Assembly (NCBI GenBank): GCA_002688325.1
Contig: NZCS01000013.1
Coordinates: forward strand, 1-39,805
Source: an archaeon
Lineage (GTDB): Archaea > Nanobdellota > Nanobdellia > SCGC-AAA011-G17 > ARS1178
DNA length: 39,805 nucleotides
Direction: 5' to 3'
Under the pieces are notes generated by a model that saw only the letters and a list, made by a program, of their open reading frames with translations, was not told where the DNA came from and did not search any database. This document shows, piece by piece, positions 23,398 through 31,510 of this stretch; the first letter of the stretch is position 1; every line of letters starts with the position of its first letter. Made by a program: the position numbers and the translations under genes.

Positions 23398-25278
23398 ATG
23401 ATAAAAATATTAGAAGAAATACTAAAAGATATTCCAAATAAAAACTTAATTAATGATATTGAGTTTGAAGGTGCGAATATTGTTTTGTATACAAAGGATA
23501 AGGAATTTTTCTTAGATGATAAAGGTATTGTTAAGGAAATTGTGAATAAGATAAAGAAAAGAATTGAATTAAGACCTGATCCATCTATTACTATGGATAT
23601 GGAAAAGGCAGAAGATGTTATTAAAAAAATAATTGGTAAAGATGCTAAGGCAGGAAATATTATTTTTGATTATCAAAGAGCAGTTGTTATTATAGAAGCT
23701 GAAAAACCTGGTTTAGTAATTGGTAAGTATGGAGAATTGTTAAAAGAAATTAAAAAACAAACTTTGTGGGTTCCAATTATTAGAAGAACTCCTGCTATCA
23801 GAAGTAAGATTATTGAAAATATAAGACAGGTTTTATATGAAAATAATGATTATAGAAAGAAATTTTTAAATAAAGTAGGAGAAAGAATTTATAAGAAGTG
23901 GGTTAAAGAAAAACAATATGAATGGATAAGAGTTACTTTTTTGGGTGGTGCTAGAGAAGTTGGTAGAAGTTGTTTGTTATTACAAACGCCTGAATCTAAA
24001 ATATTATTGGATTGTGGTGTTAATGTTGCTTCTGATGATAATGCATATCCTATTTTAGATGCTCCTGAGTTTAATATTCAAGATTTAGATGCAGTTATTA
24101 TTAGTCACGCTCATTTAGACCATTCTGGTTGTTTACCTTATTTATTTAAGATGGGATATAAAGGACCAGTTTATTGTACGGCACCTACAAGAGATATTAT
24201 GTCATTGTTACACTTAGATTTTATTTCTGTTGCTCAAAAAGAAGCTAAAAAAGCGTTATTTAGTTCTACAGATGTTAAGGAAATGGTTAAGCATACTATT
24301 TGTTTAGATTATGAAGAAGTTACTGATATTACACCAGATGTAAGAATTACATTGTATAATGCTGGACATACTTTAGGGAGTTCAATGGTTCATTTGCATG
24401 TTGGTAATGGATTACATAACATATTGTATACTGGAGATATGAAAGAGTTATCAACAAGATTATTAGAACCTGCTGCAGTTAAATTTCCAAGATTAGAAAC
24501 TTGTATCTTAGAAAGTACTTATGGAGGTAAAGATAATGTATTGCCTTCAAGAAAAGAATGTGAAGATCAATTGATGAATACAATTAAAGAAACTATTGAA
24601 AGAAAAGGTAAAGTATTGATTCCTGTTTTGGGTGTTGGTAGAAGTCAAGAGATTATGGTTATTTTAGAAGATATGATTAAGAATGGAAAGTTAAAAGATG
24701 TTCCTATTTATATTGATGGTATGGTTTGGGATATTACTGCAATTCATACTACCTATCCTGATTTTTTACATAATAAAATTAGAAAAAATATATTCCACAA
24801 TGATCAAAATCCATTTTTGAGTGATGTTTTTACAAGAGTTGGAAGTCATAAAGAAAGAATGGAAGTTGTAGATGGAAAACCTTGTGTTGTTTTAGCTACA
24901 TCTGGAATGTTGGTTGGTGGAGCTTCAGTTGAATATTTGAAACATTTTGCTGAAAATAAGAAAAATAGTTTGATATTTGTAAGTTATCAAGGTGTAGGAA
25001 GTTTAGGTAATAAGATACAAAGAGGAGATAAAGAAGTTAAGATTGATAATGATATGGTTAGTGTTAATTTAGATATAAGTATTCTAGATGGATTTACAGG
25101 ACACGCAGATAGAAGTGAATTGATGAGATTTGTTCAAAGATTAGATCCTAAACCTAAGAAAGTTATTGTTGATCATGGAGAAAGTAGTAGATGTTTGGAT
25201 TTAGCAAGTTCATTACATAAAGCAAATAGAATAGAAACTAATGCTCCTAAAAATTTAGAGAGTATAAGGGTTAGGTAG
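23398..25278 (+). CDS. fttA: aCPSF1/FttA: KH-domain metallo-beta-lactamase/beta-CASP ribonuclease
   Basis: The archaeal homologue of the eukaryotic 3'-end endonuclease CPSF73. In archaea it acts as a transcription-termination factor that cleaves U-rich nascent RNA. Two KH domains form the N-terminus (about 1-145, with LVIGKYGELLKEI as the GxxG-type loop). The metallo-beta-lactamase core then has HAHLDHSG (His237-His242) for zinc, LYNAGHTLGSS and YTGDMKE. The beta-CASP insertion includes ESTYGG, IPVLGVGRSQE and ATSGMLVGG. The C-terminus has GFTGHADRSEL and VIVDHGE. At 626 residues it is normal length. Second gene of the psmB operon. T-rich gene ends throughout this window would suit its cleavage preference. 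Confidence 0.95.
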   Translation: MIKILEEILKDIPNKNLINDIEFEGANIVLYTKDKEFFLDDKGIVKEIVNKIKKRIELRPDPSITMDMEKAEDVIKKIIGKDAKAGNIIFDYQRAVVIIEAEKPGLVIGKYGELLKEIKKQTLWVPIIRRTPAIRSKIIENIRQVLYENNDYRKKFLNKVGERIYKKWVKEKQYEWIRVTFLGGAREVGRSCLLLQTPESKILLDCGVNVASDDNAYPILDAPEFNIQDLDAVIISHAHLDHSGCLPYLFKMGYKGPVYCTAPTRDIMSLLHLDFISVAQKEAKKALFSSTDVKEMVKHTICLDYEEVTDITPDVRITLYNAGHTLGSSMVHLHVGNGLHNILYTGDMKELSTRLLEPAAVKFPRLETCILESTYGGKDNVLPSRKECEDQLMNTIKETIERKGKVLIPVLGVGRSQEIMVILEDMIKNGKLKDVPIYIDGMVWDITAIHTTYPDFLHNKIRKNIFHNDQNPFLSDVFTRVGSHKERMEVVDGKPCVVLATSGMLVGGASVEYLKHFAENKKNSLIFVSYQGVGSLGNKIQRGDKEVKIDNDMVSVNLDISILDGFTGHADRSELMRFVQRLDPKPKKVIVDHGESSRCLDLASSLHKANRIETNAPKNLESIRVR

Positions 25279-25313
25279 AAACTTTTATATATAACAGTTA
25301 AATTGAATTTTAT

Positions 25314-26384
25314 ATGAAAAAGTTATTATTTTTATTAATGTTTTTAGTTTTAGTTAGTTCTGTAAATGCAGTTGTATTAGTAGATTTTTATGGGGAAGGA
25401 TGTCCTCATTGTGCTAAATTAGAAGTTTTTTTAGATGAATTAGAAGAAAAATATGAAGATTTAGAAGTAAAGAAGTTTGAAACTTATTTTGATCAAGATA
25501 ATAGAGAATTATTTGAAAAGTTAAGTAGTGCTTATGATGAAGAAATACAAGGAGTTCCAACTGTTTTTATTGATGATGAAGTTATTGCTGGTTTTAATGA
25601 TAAGATAGGGGAAAAAATAGAAGAGAAAGTAAAAGAATGTTTAGATAAAGAATGTGAAGATCCTTTAAGTAAAGTAAAAGAAACAGATGGTTTTAAGAAA
25701 ATTGGAGTTTTAGCTGTTGTTAGTGCTGCTTTTGTTGATGCGATTAATCCTTGTGCTTTTGCTGTTTTAATAATATTATTGAGTACTGTTTTAGTTAGTG
25801 GAGATAGAAAAAGAGCTTTGTTTAGTGGTTTAGCTTTTGCATTAGCTATTTTTATTTCATATTTTTTAATGGGTTTAGGTTTATATTCTGTTATTAGTGT
25901 TACTGGAATAAGCAGTGTGTTTTATTGGATAGTTGGTATCTTAGCAATTTTAATTGGTTTGTTTAATTTGAAAGATTATTTATGGTATGGTAAATGGTTT
26001 AAGATGGAAGTTCCTGATTCTTGGAGACCTAAGATGAAGGGTGTTATTAAAGGAGTTACTTCTATTCCTGGAGCTTTTATTATTGGTGTTATAATTAGTT
26101 TATTTTTATTACCATGTACTTCTGGTCCTTATATTGTAATTTTGGGTTTGTTAGGAAAGATAGCAACTAAAAATTATGCTATTTGGATGTTGTTGTTGTA
26201 TAATTTGGTGTTTGTTTTACCTATGATAATAATTACATTTGGTGTTAGTTATGGTTTGATGAAAACTGAAAAAATTGAAGAATGGCGAGTTAGGAAGTTA
26301 AGAAAATTACATTTGATTGCTGGTGTGATAATATTATTGTTAGGTATAGGAATATTGATTAGTGTTATTTTTGGTTGGGTTTAG
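25314..26384 (+). CDS. thioredoxin-CcdA fusion membrane protein (DsbD-like)
   Basis: A single chain for moving reducing power across the membrane. Residues 1-19 are a signal peptide (KKLLFLLMFLVLVSSVNA). A thioredoxin domain follows with CPHC (Cys30, Cys33) and the cis-proline in GVPT (residue 82), so it should lie outside. From about residue 128 there are six membrane helices of the CcdA/DsbD type, with the two conserved redox cysteines in NPCAFAV (Cys147) and LPCTSGPY (Cys268). Bacterial DsbD has the thioredoxin domain at the C-terminus; here it is N-terminal. The likely role is reduction or disulfide exchange for secreted proteins. The TATA region lies right after the fttA stop. Confidence 0.9.
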   Translation: MKKLLFLLMFLVLVSSVNAVVLVDFYGEGCPHCAKLEVFLDELEEKYEDLEVKKFETYFDQDNRELFEKLSSAYDEEIQGVPTVFIDDEVIAGFNDKIGEKIEEKVKECLDKECEDPLSKVKETDGFKKIGVLAVVSAAFVDAINPCAFAVLIILLSTVLVSGDRKRALFSGLAFALAIFISYFLMGLGLYSVISVTGISSVFYWIVGILAILIGLFNLKDYLWYGKWFKMEVPDSWRPKMKGVIKGVTSIPGAFIIGVIISLFLLPCTSGPYIVILGLLGKIATKNYAIWMLLLYNLVFVLPMIIITFGVSYGLMKTEKIEEWRVRKLRKLHLIAGVIILLLGIGILISVIFGWV

Positions 26385-26422
26385 AGAAAAGTATTATATA
26401 ATCTAATTGTTTTTGAATTTTT

Positions 26423-26806
26423 ATGAGAAAAGAAATAGTTTCTTTAATTTTAGAAAAAGATGGAAAGATTTTGGTAGAAAAAAGAAAAAAATCTAAAAAA
26501 ACAAGTCCTGGAGCAATAATCTTTCCTGCTGGCCATATTAATGAAGGAGAAAGTAAAAAAGAAGCATTGATTAGGGAAATGAAGGAAGAATTGGGAATTG
26601 ATATTGTAAATCCTAAATTAATATATGACGCTGAATTAGATGTAGAAGAAAAAGAAAAGATTTCTTGGTTTAGATGTGAGGATTTTAAAGGTTCTATAGT
26701 TAAGAATGAAGCTGAAGAATTAAAATGGATTGATCCTTCTGAAAATGGAATTTTAACACATGAAGTAAGTAGAGAAGCTCTTTTTAAGTTTTTAAAGAAT
26801 TATTGA
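26423..26806 (+). CDS. Nudix hydrolase
   Basis: The complete Nudix box Gx5Ex7REUxEExGU is read as G37, E43, R51-E52, E55-E56, G58 and I59, in the segment GHINEGESKKEA then LIREMKEELGI. These enzymes split nucleoside diphosphates linked to another group. Residues 1-20 form the first strands (IVSLILEKDGKILVEKR), as in MutT/8-oxo-dGTPase-like proteins, but the substrate is unknown. At 127 residues it is a minimal single-domain form. Its 3' end overlaps by 7 nt the end of the convergent kinase-fold gene. A TATA-like AGTATTATATAA lies shortly upstream. Confidence 0.92.
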   Translation: MRKEIVSLILEKDGKILVEKRKKSKKTSPGAIIFPAGHINEGESKKEALIREMKEELGIDIVNPKLIYDAELDVEEKEKISWFRCEDFKGSIVKNEAEELKWIDPSENGILTHEVSREALFKFLKNY

Positions 26807-27411
26807 ATCCCAAAAGCTCCTAAAACTGTTTCTAGACAATCAGGTTCTATTAAATCTTCTGGATCTGATGAATTATCAAAATATTCTATTAATTGTAGAT
26901 CGTGTTCAATTTTATCTCTATATCTTCTACAAGCTGTTTCAAAATGCCAACAATTGTCTGCAAGTAACATATAAGAACAATCAACCAAAAAAAGTCCATC
27001 TTGTGATTCAATAAAATTTCGAGATACTCCTTTTCTAAAAGTAAATCCTGCTTCATGTAATCTATCTATATATTCCAATATTTTTTCTCTATCTTTAGAG
27101 GGTTCTCCAGAAATAAATTCTTTTATTAATCCTGGAACACTTTCAAGATTGTTATGATTCGTAGCTCTATGTGTGTATTTTCTTGATCCATTATCAATTA
27201 CAACATTTACTAATTCAATTGGTTGAGGAACAAGAAACCCTGCATCAATTAGATGATGATAATTTCTGAGTTCTGTTTCAGCATTTTTAACTGTTCTTTG
27301 AGAATAAACTACAATACATTTTCTATCTGATAATTTTAATATCTTATTTTCTTGTCCATAACCTACTTGTTGATCATGGGGTAAGTCTTGCCATAGCATT
27401 TCTCTAACCAT
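26800..27411 (-). CDS. divergent protein-kinase-fold protein, 203 aa
   Basis: Probably a small kinase-like protein of the RIO/Bud32/aminoglycoside-kinase superfamily. Residues 20-55 look like the N-lobe (NKILKLSDRKCIVVYS, then a helix ETELRNYHHLIDAGF). LIKEFISGE (95-103) resembles a hinge. The catalytic-loop equivalent is LHEAGFTFRKGVSRNF (118-133), a LHxxGxxxxxxxxxNF pattern, and LVDCS (142-146) replaces DFG. The catalytic aspartate of the usual HxD is not obvious, so activity is uncertain. A TTATAAA box lies about 28 nt before the ATG. Arg (about 13) exceeds Lys (about 10), unlike most proteins here. It is divergent from scpA, with an A-tract element between the promoters. Confidence 0.55.
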   Translation of the reverse strand: MVREMLWQDLPHDQQVGYGQENKILKLSDRKCIVVYSQRTVKNAETELRNYHHLIDAGFLVPQPIELVNVVIDNGSRKYTHRATNHNNLESVPGLIKEFISGEPSKDREKILEYIDRLHEAGFTFRKGVSRNFIESQDGLFLVDCSYMLLADNCWHFETACRRYRDKIEHDLQLIEYFDNSSDPEDLIEPDCLETVLGAFGIQ

Positions 27412-27464
27412 AAAAATTTGAGTTATATTATGTTTATAAAGTTTGTGGAAAATAACTGCGAAAG

Positions 27465-27505
27465 TTTTTTGGTTAAGCTTTTTTAGAAAAAAGATTACAG
27501 TTAAA
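27465..27505 (-). repeat. A-tract dispersed element, full copy
   Basis: Read on the minus strand: TTTAACTGTAAT, then C-T6-CT-A6-G, then CTTAACC and A6, 41 nt in all. It matches 33424-33463 with one substitution and one T more. It lies between the divergent promoters of the kinase-fold gene (minus) and scpA (plus). The centre can fold as a short T6/A6 hairpin. Confidence 0.8.
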
Positions 27506-27543
27506 TCTAAAAGTTTATAAATATAGAGAATAAATTATGATTA

Positions 27544-28257
27544 ATGCAAGAAAAGTTATTTGAAATATTAATGGATAAAGATGAAATTACTTGGCAGAGT
27601 TTGATTTATGATTTGGTTAAAACAGAACAGATGAATCCGTGGGATATTGATATATCTTTGTTATCTAATAAGTATTTAGAAGTTGTTAGGAAATTACAAG
27701 AGGTTAATTTTTTTATTTCTGGGAAAATGTTGTTGGCTTCTGCGATATTATTGAAGATTAAGAGTAATAAATTAGTTGATGAAGATTTGTTTAATTTTGA
27801 TTGTTATTTGTTTAATAAAGAAGAGGAAGAAGAATTAGAGGAAACTGAAGTAGAAGAAGGAAATTTTGATGTTATGTTGATACCTAAGACGCCTCATGCT
27901 AGAAAAAGGAAAGTAAGTGTTGATGATTTGATAGGTGCTTTAACAAAAGCATTAGAAGTTGATAAAAGAAGAACATTAAGAAGAATAAGAGAGAAAGAGG
28001 TTGATGAAATTATATTACCTAAAAATAAAATAGATATTGTGGGTAAAATAAAAGAGATTTATGGTCAGATTAGAGGATTATTGAGTGTTAAGGAAAGAAT
28101 GATGTTTAGTGAATTAGTTAAAAGTGAGGAAAGAGAGGAGAGAATAGGTGTGTTTACTCCTTTAGTTCATTTGGCTAATGATAGGATTAATTTAGTTCAG
28201 GAAGAACACTTTAATGATATAGAAATCTATTTAAATAAAGAGAAAGTAGATGTTTAA
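27544..28257 (+). CDS. scpA: segregation and condensation protein ScpA (kleisin)
   Basis: The kleisin subunit that bridges SMC heads and helps organise and segregate the chromosome. The ScpA N-terminal signature is clear: ITWQSLIYDLVKTEQMNPWDIDISLLSNKYL (about residues 14-44), followed by helices reaching LLASAILLKIKSNKL. An acidic linker (EEEEELEETEVEEG) and a C-terminal winged helix (VFTPLVHLANDRINLVQEEHF) complete it. At 237 residues it has archaeal length. No scpB or smc gene is in the window. A TTTATAAAT box lies about 30 nt before the ATG. It overlaps the next gene by 8 nt if that gene starts at 28250. Confidence 0.9.
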   Translation: MQEKLFEILMDKDEITWQSLIYDLVKTEQMNPWDIDISLLSNKYLEVVRKLQEVNFFISGKMLLASAILLKIKSNKLVDEDLFNFDCYLFNKEEEEELEETEVEEGNFDVMLIPKTPHARKRKVSVDDLIGALTKALEVDKRRTLRRIREKEVDEIILPKNKIDIVGKIKEIYGQIRGLLSVKERMMFSELVKSEEREERIGVFTPLVHLANDRINLVQEEHFNDIEIYLNKEKVDV

Positions 28258-28891
28258 TATGGAATATAAAAAAGCAATTTTAAGACCTTTTCAAGATTGG
28301 AATAAGTTTTTGTTAGGTGTTTTGCTATCCATATTTCCTATTCTGAATATTTTTGTTAAAGGTTATGGTTTAGAATGTGCTAAAAGTACAATGAATAAAA
28401 AGAATAAATTGCCAGAATGGACCTTAGATAATTTTGTTAAAGGTTTGATGAATATGGTTATTTCGATTATTTATATGTTACCTATTGCTGTTGTGTTATT
28501 GATATTTGGTGGTATGACAGGGATGCAAGCGATTATTTTTCAAGATTTTACAGATTTTATGGTGGGTAATATGTTAGTTGGTATTATTTTAGGAGTTTTA
28601 TTAGCTTTGGTTATTTTATATATATTACCTATGGTTATGATGAGTTATGTTGAAAAATGGAAGTTTAAAGATGCTTTTGATATTAAGAAGATAATTAGAA
28701 AAAGTTTTAATTTGAAATATTTGGAAGTTTTTTTGATTTTTGTTGGATATATAATATTAATAAGTTTTGTAACTTTGATATTTGTTATGATTCCTTATGT
28801 AGGAAATTTTATTAGTATGGGTCTTGTAGGTTTTATTCTAACTGTAACTGGAAATACTTTGTTTGGGGAAGTTTATAAGAAGGTGAAGTAA
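28250..28891 (+). CDS. DUF4013-family membrane protein
   Basis: A predicted integral membrane protein of about six helices, with the DUF4013 pattern: an N-terminal FLLGVLLSIFPILNIFVKGYGLECA (about residues 20-44), then PEWTLDNFVKGL, and a Gly/Ile-rich C-terminus ending in TGNTLFGEVYKK. Function unknown; related proteins are widespread in archaea. It overlaps scpA by 8 nt when read from 28250, or starts just after the scpA stop at the second ATG (28259); both are possible. The next small gene starts directly at 28892. This suggests an scpA-DUF4013-small-protein operon. Confidence 0.8.
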   Translation: MFNMEYKKAILRPFQDWNKFLLGVLLSIFPILNIFVKGYGLECAKSTMNKKNKLPEWTLDNFVKGLMNMVISIIYMLPIAVVLLIFGGMTGMQAIIFQDFTDFMVGNMLVGIILGVLLALVILYILPMVMMSYVEKWKFKDAFDIKKIIRKSFNLKYLEVFLIFVGYIILISFVTLIFVMIPYVGNFISMGLVGFILTVTGNTLFGEVYKKVK

Positions 28892-29089
28892 ATGGTTGAT
28901 TTAAGCAGAATAGATTATTTACATATGTCTCCAAATATGTTAGAACGTGTTGATAAAGTTGTAGATAGATTAGTTGAGAACTCTATGGATTATTTATTTG
29001 ATAAGTTTCCTTTAAGAATTTTAGAAGAATGTTGGAGAGGGTTTGATGAAAGAGTATTATGTCCTCTTGAAAGATATTTGGGTAGATGA
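28892..29089 (+). CDS. small hypothetical protein, 65 aa
   Basis: Not recognised. It is a helical soluble protein (MLERVDKVVDRLVENSMDYLF, then RILEECWRGFDERVL). Its ATG follows the DUF4013 stop codon without a gap, so it depends on translational coupling. Arg and Asp are common, Lys rare (two residues), which contrasts with the two operon genes before it. A chance open frame is possible, but length, composition and coupling argue for a real gene. Confidence 0.5.
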   Translation: MVDLSRIDYLHMSPNMLERVDKVVDRLVENSMDYLFDKFPLRILEECWRGFDERVLCPLERYLGR

Positions 29090-29150
29090 TACTTTTTTTA
29101 AGTAGTAATAGATAGAAAAGTTTATAAGGTGAAAATTTCTATTTTCTAGT

Positions 29151-29465
29151 ATGGAAATGTATGCAAGATTAGAAGAAATATTTAGAATGTATGATATGCC
29201 TTTAAATGGTGAAAGTACTAGTTTTAATCATATTGTAAAACATTTAGTTGGAAATATTTATTATTATGAAGGGGAAGAATTAAGTTTAGTATCTGAAGAA
29301 GCATTAGAGAAATATTTAAATTTGTTAGATGTAGATGAAGAATTAAAAAGAGAACATTTAACTAGTGATCCATTTCATGAAGATTATAAAACAGGCGAAG
29401 TAATAGAATATGTAGATATGTTATGGGAAAAAAGAATTTATGAAGCAGATGTTTTTAAAGATTAA
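29151..29465 (+). CDS. hypothetical acidic protein, 104 aa
   Basis: Not recognised. Strongly acidic and helical (YEGEELSLVSEEALEKYL, LDVDEELKREH), with no membrane segment or signal peptide. A TTTATAAGG box begins about 30 nt before the ATG, which supports a leaderless start. Its 3' end overlaps by 4 nt the end of the convergent gene at 29462. No catalytic motif visible; a small regulatory or binding protein is as far as I can go. Confidence 0.55.
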   Translation: MEMYARLEEIFRMYDMPLNGESTSFNHIVKHLVGNIYYYEGEELSLVSEEALEKYLNLLDVDEELKREHLTSDPFHEDYKTGEVIEYVDMLWEKRIYEADVFKD

Positions 29466-29992
29466 CTTGGTGTTGGAGATTCATAGATTGATGGTATAAA
29501 TAATTCTTTTATTAGTTCTAATTCTTCACGAGAATAACAAACTGGTCCTACAGATAATTCTAAAACTCTTTTTCCTTCTTGTTTAACATCAGCTAAAAGT
29601 TCTCCTATGGTTTTTGGTGGGGATCTGTAAAAATAAAATGATTTATCAATTTCTTCTATGTTATCTAAAATAGGTCCTTCTGGACATTGTTGTAATAATC
29701 TTAATAAATATTCAGTTTCTTGTATTGCATTTTCTTGTGAACCCAATATGCATATTCGTGGTTTATCATAACTTCTAACTGCTCCAGGAGTATCATGTAA
29801 AAATTTAACTAATCCATTTTGAATTCCTTTTTGATCTAATAATCTATCTAAAGCTTTAAGATATTGATGGAATGCAGGATCATTAGTATCTGGAGATAGT
29901 TTTGTAACTGAAAAAGTAATTAAACTTTCATCATCTAATAATCTATCTATAACTATAGCTGATTTTTGTTGTAATATTCTTCCAAGAGACAT
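29462..29992 (-). CDS. hypothetical protein, 176 aa
   Basis: Not recognised. An alpha/beta protein with a possible Rossmann-like strand RICILGSQENAIQETEYLLRLL near residues 80-101 and a C-terminal VLELSVGPVCYSREELELI region. No signal peptide or membrane helix. The TTATAAA box is centred 26 nt before the ATG, supporting a leaderless start. Like several other orphan genes here, it is rich in Asp, Gln and Arg and poor in Lys. Two cysteines, in LLQQCPEG and PVCYS, do not form a recognisable metal site. Confidence 0.55.
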   Translation of the reverse strand: MSLGRILQQKSAIVIDRLLDDESLITFSVTKLSPDTNDPAFHQYLKALDRLLDQKGIQNGLVKFLHDTPGAVRSYDKPRICILGSQENAIQETEYLLRLLQQCPEGPILDNIEEIDKSFYFYRSPPKTIGELLADVKQEGKRVLELSVGPVCYSREELELIKELFIPSIYESPTPS

Positions 29993-30032
29993 ATGTCATG
30001 ATATATATCTTACATTTATAAAGATTTATGAA

Positions 30033-31211
30033 TTACAATCTAGATATTAAAATCTTTTTTTCTTTGCCTGTTTTTAGATCTCTTAAAGTTACTTTTTTGT
30101 TTTTAATATCTTTTTCTCCAACAATAATTAGATTATTTGTTATTAAAGAAGCATATTTTATTTGTTTTGATAAATTTCTGTTAAGTAAGTCTAATTCAAC
30201 TGTTGAAGTTTTTCTTAGTTTTTCTGCTATTTGAATTGCTTTTGGTATTATTTTTTTATTAACTGGAGCAATGTAATAATCAACTTGTTTTTCTAGTTTA
30301 GGAAGTTTGTTTTCTAATAATAAAAGAATAACTCTATCTCCAAAACCATAACCAACTCCTGGAAATGAAGCTAGATTATCATATCTTCCTCCTCCTGCTA
30401 TAGCTCTGAATTGTTTTTTAGTGTCAAAAGCTTCGAAAACTGTTGAGGTGTAATAATCAAATCCTCTCATTATAGATAAGTCTAATTTACAATAATCTAA
30501 AATATTATATGATTTTAAATATGAAAATAATTCTTTTAATTCAGTTAAACCAGAACTTTCAATTTTTATTTTATCTAATGAAGAGATTTTTATTATTTTT
30601 AGTAAATCTTGAATTTGTTTGTTTGTAAGTTTTAAATCTTTTAAAGCTAATTTGAAATCTTTTTCTTGTAATTTATCTTTTTTATCAATTAGTTGTGATA
30701 CTTGTTTTATGTTTGTGATGTTTATTGATTTTAGTAAGTCATCTATTAATTTTCTGTTTGAGATTCTTATGAAGAAATCTTTTTTTGTTAATTTTAAAGA
30801 TTTTAAGATTTCTACTAAAGTTTTTATGATTTCTGCATCTGCTTGCATTGAAGTAGAACCAATCATGTCTATGTTATATTGATCGAATTCCTTACTGCGG
30901 CCTGCTTGAGTTCTTTCATATCTGAAACATCTTGATATAGAAAACCATTTAATTGGTAGGGATAAGGATTTGTTATTTATCATTCTTGCTATTGATGGGG
31001 TAGTTTCTGGTCTTAAAGCTAGTAATCTAGAAGATTTATCTTTGAAAGAATACATTTGTTCTGGTATTTCTTGTCCTGATTTTTTGTAAATTTCTGCAGA
31101 TTCTAAAATTGGTGGTTCTATTTCTTCGTAACCGTATTTTTTAGAGATAGATCTAAATATGTTGAATAAGTAATTTTGGATTCTTTTGTTTTCTGGATAT
31201 AAATCAGTCAT
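30033..31211 (-). CDS. hisS: histidyl-tRNA synthetase
   Basis: A class II synthetase charging tRNA-His. Motif 2 is FRYERTQAGRSKEFDQYNID (about residues 96-115). The HisRS-specific signatures are IMRGFDYYTSTVFEAF and AIAGGGRYDNL, with motif 3 at VGYGFGDRVILLL. The anticodon-binding domain (YYIAPVN, NLIIVGEKD) is at the C-terminus. I start at 31211 (MTDLYPENKR, 392 aa), where GAGGTG lies 5-10 nt upstream. Earlier in-frame codons, up to 31268, lie inside the tRNA-His gene and cannot be coding. The gene has no promoter of its own: it is transcribed through tRNA-His, so release of the tRNA 3' end creates the 5' end of the hisS mRNA. Confidence 0.95.
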   Translation of the reverse strand: MTDLYPENKRIQNYLFNIFRSISKKYGYEEIEPPILESAEIYKKSGQEIPEQMYSFKDKSSRLLALRPETTPSIARMINNKSLSLPIKWFSISRCFRYERTQAGRSKEFDQYNIDMIGSTSMQADAEIIKTLVEILKSLKLTKKDFFIRISNRKLIDDLLKSINITNIKQVSQLIDKKDKLQEKDFKLALKDLKLTNKQIQDLLKIIKISSLDKIKIESSGLTELKELFSYLKSYNILDYCKLDLSIMRGFDYYTSTVFEAFDTKKQFRAIAGGGRYDNLASFPGVGYGFGDRVILLLLENKLPKLEKQVDYYIAPVNKKIIPKAIQIAEKLRKTSTVELDLLNRNLSKQIKYASLITNNLIIVGEKDIKNKKVTLRDLKTGKEKKILISRL

Positions 31212-31229
31212 TTTGCACCTCTTTGAAAG

Positions 31230-31302
31230 GGTAGTAGGGGAGAGTTGAACTCCCTCCTGAAGCTCCACAGGCTTCCATGCTAACCGTTACACCACAACTA
31301 CC
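31230..31302 (-). tRNA. tRNA-His (anticodon GUG) with encoded G-1
   Basis: Read on the minus strand, the extra G at 31302 (G-1) faces discriminator C73 at 31230, the identity pair for HisRS. Acceptor GTAGTTG pairs with CTACTAC with one U-U mismatch (6-67). The anticodon stem GAAGC/GCTTC encloses CTGTGGA, anticodon GUG. The T arm GGGAG/CTCCC encloses TTCAACT. No CCA is encoded and no intron is present. It lies 18 nt before hisS on the same strand. Confidence 0.95.
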
Positions 31303-31326
31303 ATAGTTTATAGAATTGAATATGAG

Positions 31327-31333
31327 TTTATAA
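31327..31333 (-). promoter_or_regulatory. TATA box of the tRNA-His-hisS transcript
   Basis: TTATAAA on the minus strand, centred 28 nt before G-1 of tRNA-His. It is the only good TATA box before both genes, so one promoter should serve the tRNA and its synthetase. Confidence 0.75.
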
Positions 31334-31480
31334 AATTTGTTATAGTTGTAACTAGAAAAAAGGTTAGTGATGAACTAAATCACATCGTTTCATTGTAGGA
31401 AATATGAAGAAATTAATGTATTTAAAGTTATTGTTTTTAAGTATATGTAGTTTCTTATAAGTAGTTACAATACCAAAAGC

Positions 31481-31487
31481 TTTATAT
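31481..31487 (+). promoter_or_regulatory. TATA box of the candidate ncRNA
   Basis: TTTATAT at 31481-31487. With the TATA-to-start spacing of this window (about 26-28 nt from the centre), transcription would begin near 31510-31512, at GATGATATGG. No protein gene follows on this strand for 2 kb. Confidence 0.6.
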
Positions 31488-31510
31488 AGTATTAAATTAT
31501 AGTAATTATA

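Noticed and set aside
31211-31268. hisS start at 31268
   Set aside because: The extra 19 codons lie inside the tRNA-His gene; the ATG at 31211 has a Shine-Dalgarno and gives normal HisRS length.
31365-31400. GTGATGA at 31369, matching box C of a C/D guide RNA
   Set aside because: No CTGA box D or D'/C' pair follows at a suitable distance; the bases mainly form a short GTGAT/ATCAC hairpin.
31404-31460. 18-codon hydrophobic peptide frame (MKKLMYLKLLFLSICSFL) before the ncRNA candidate
   Set aside because: It looks like a bare signal peptide with no mature part, overlaps a likely promoter region, and nothing else supports translation.
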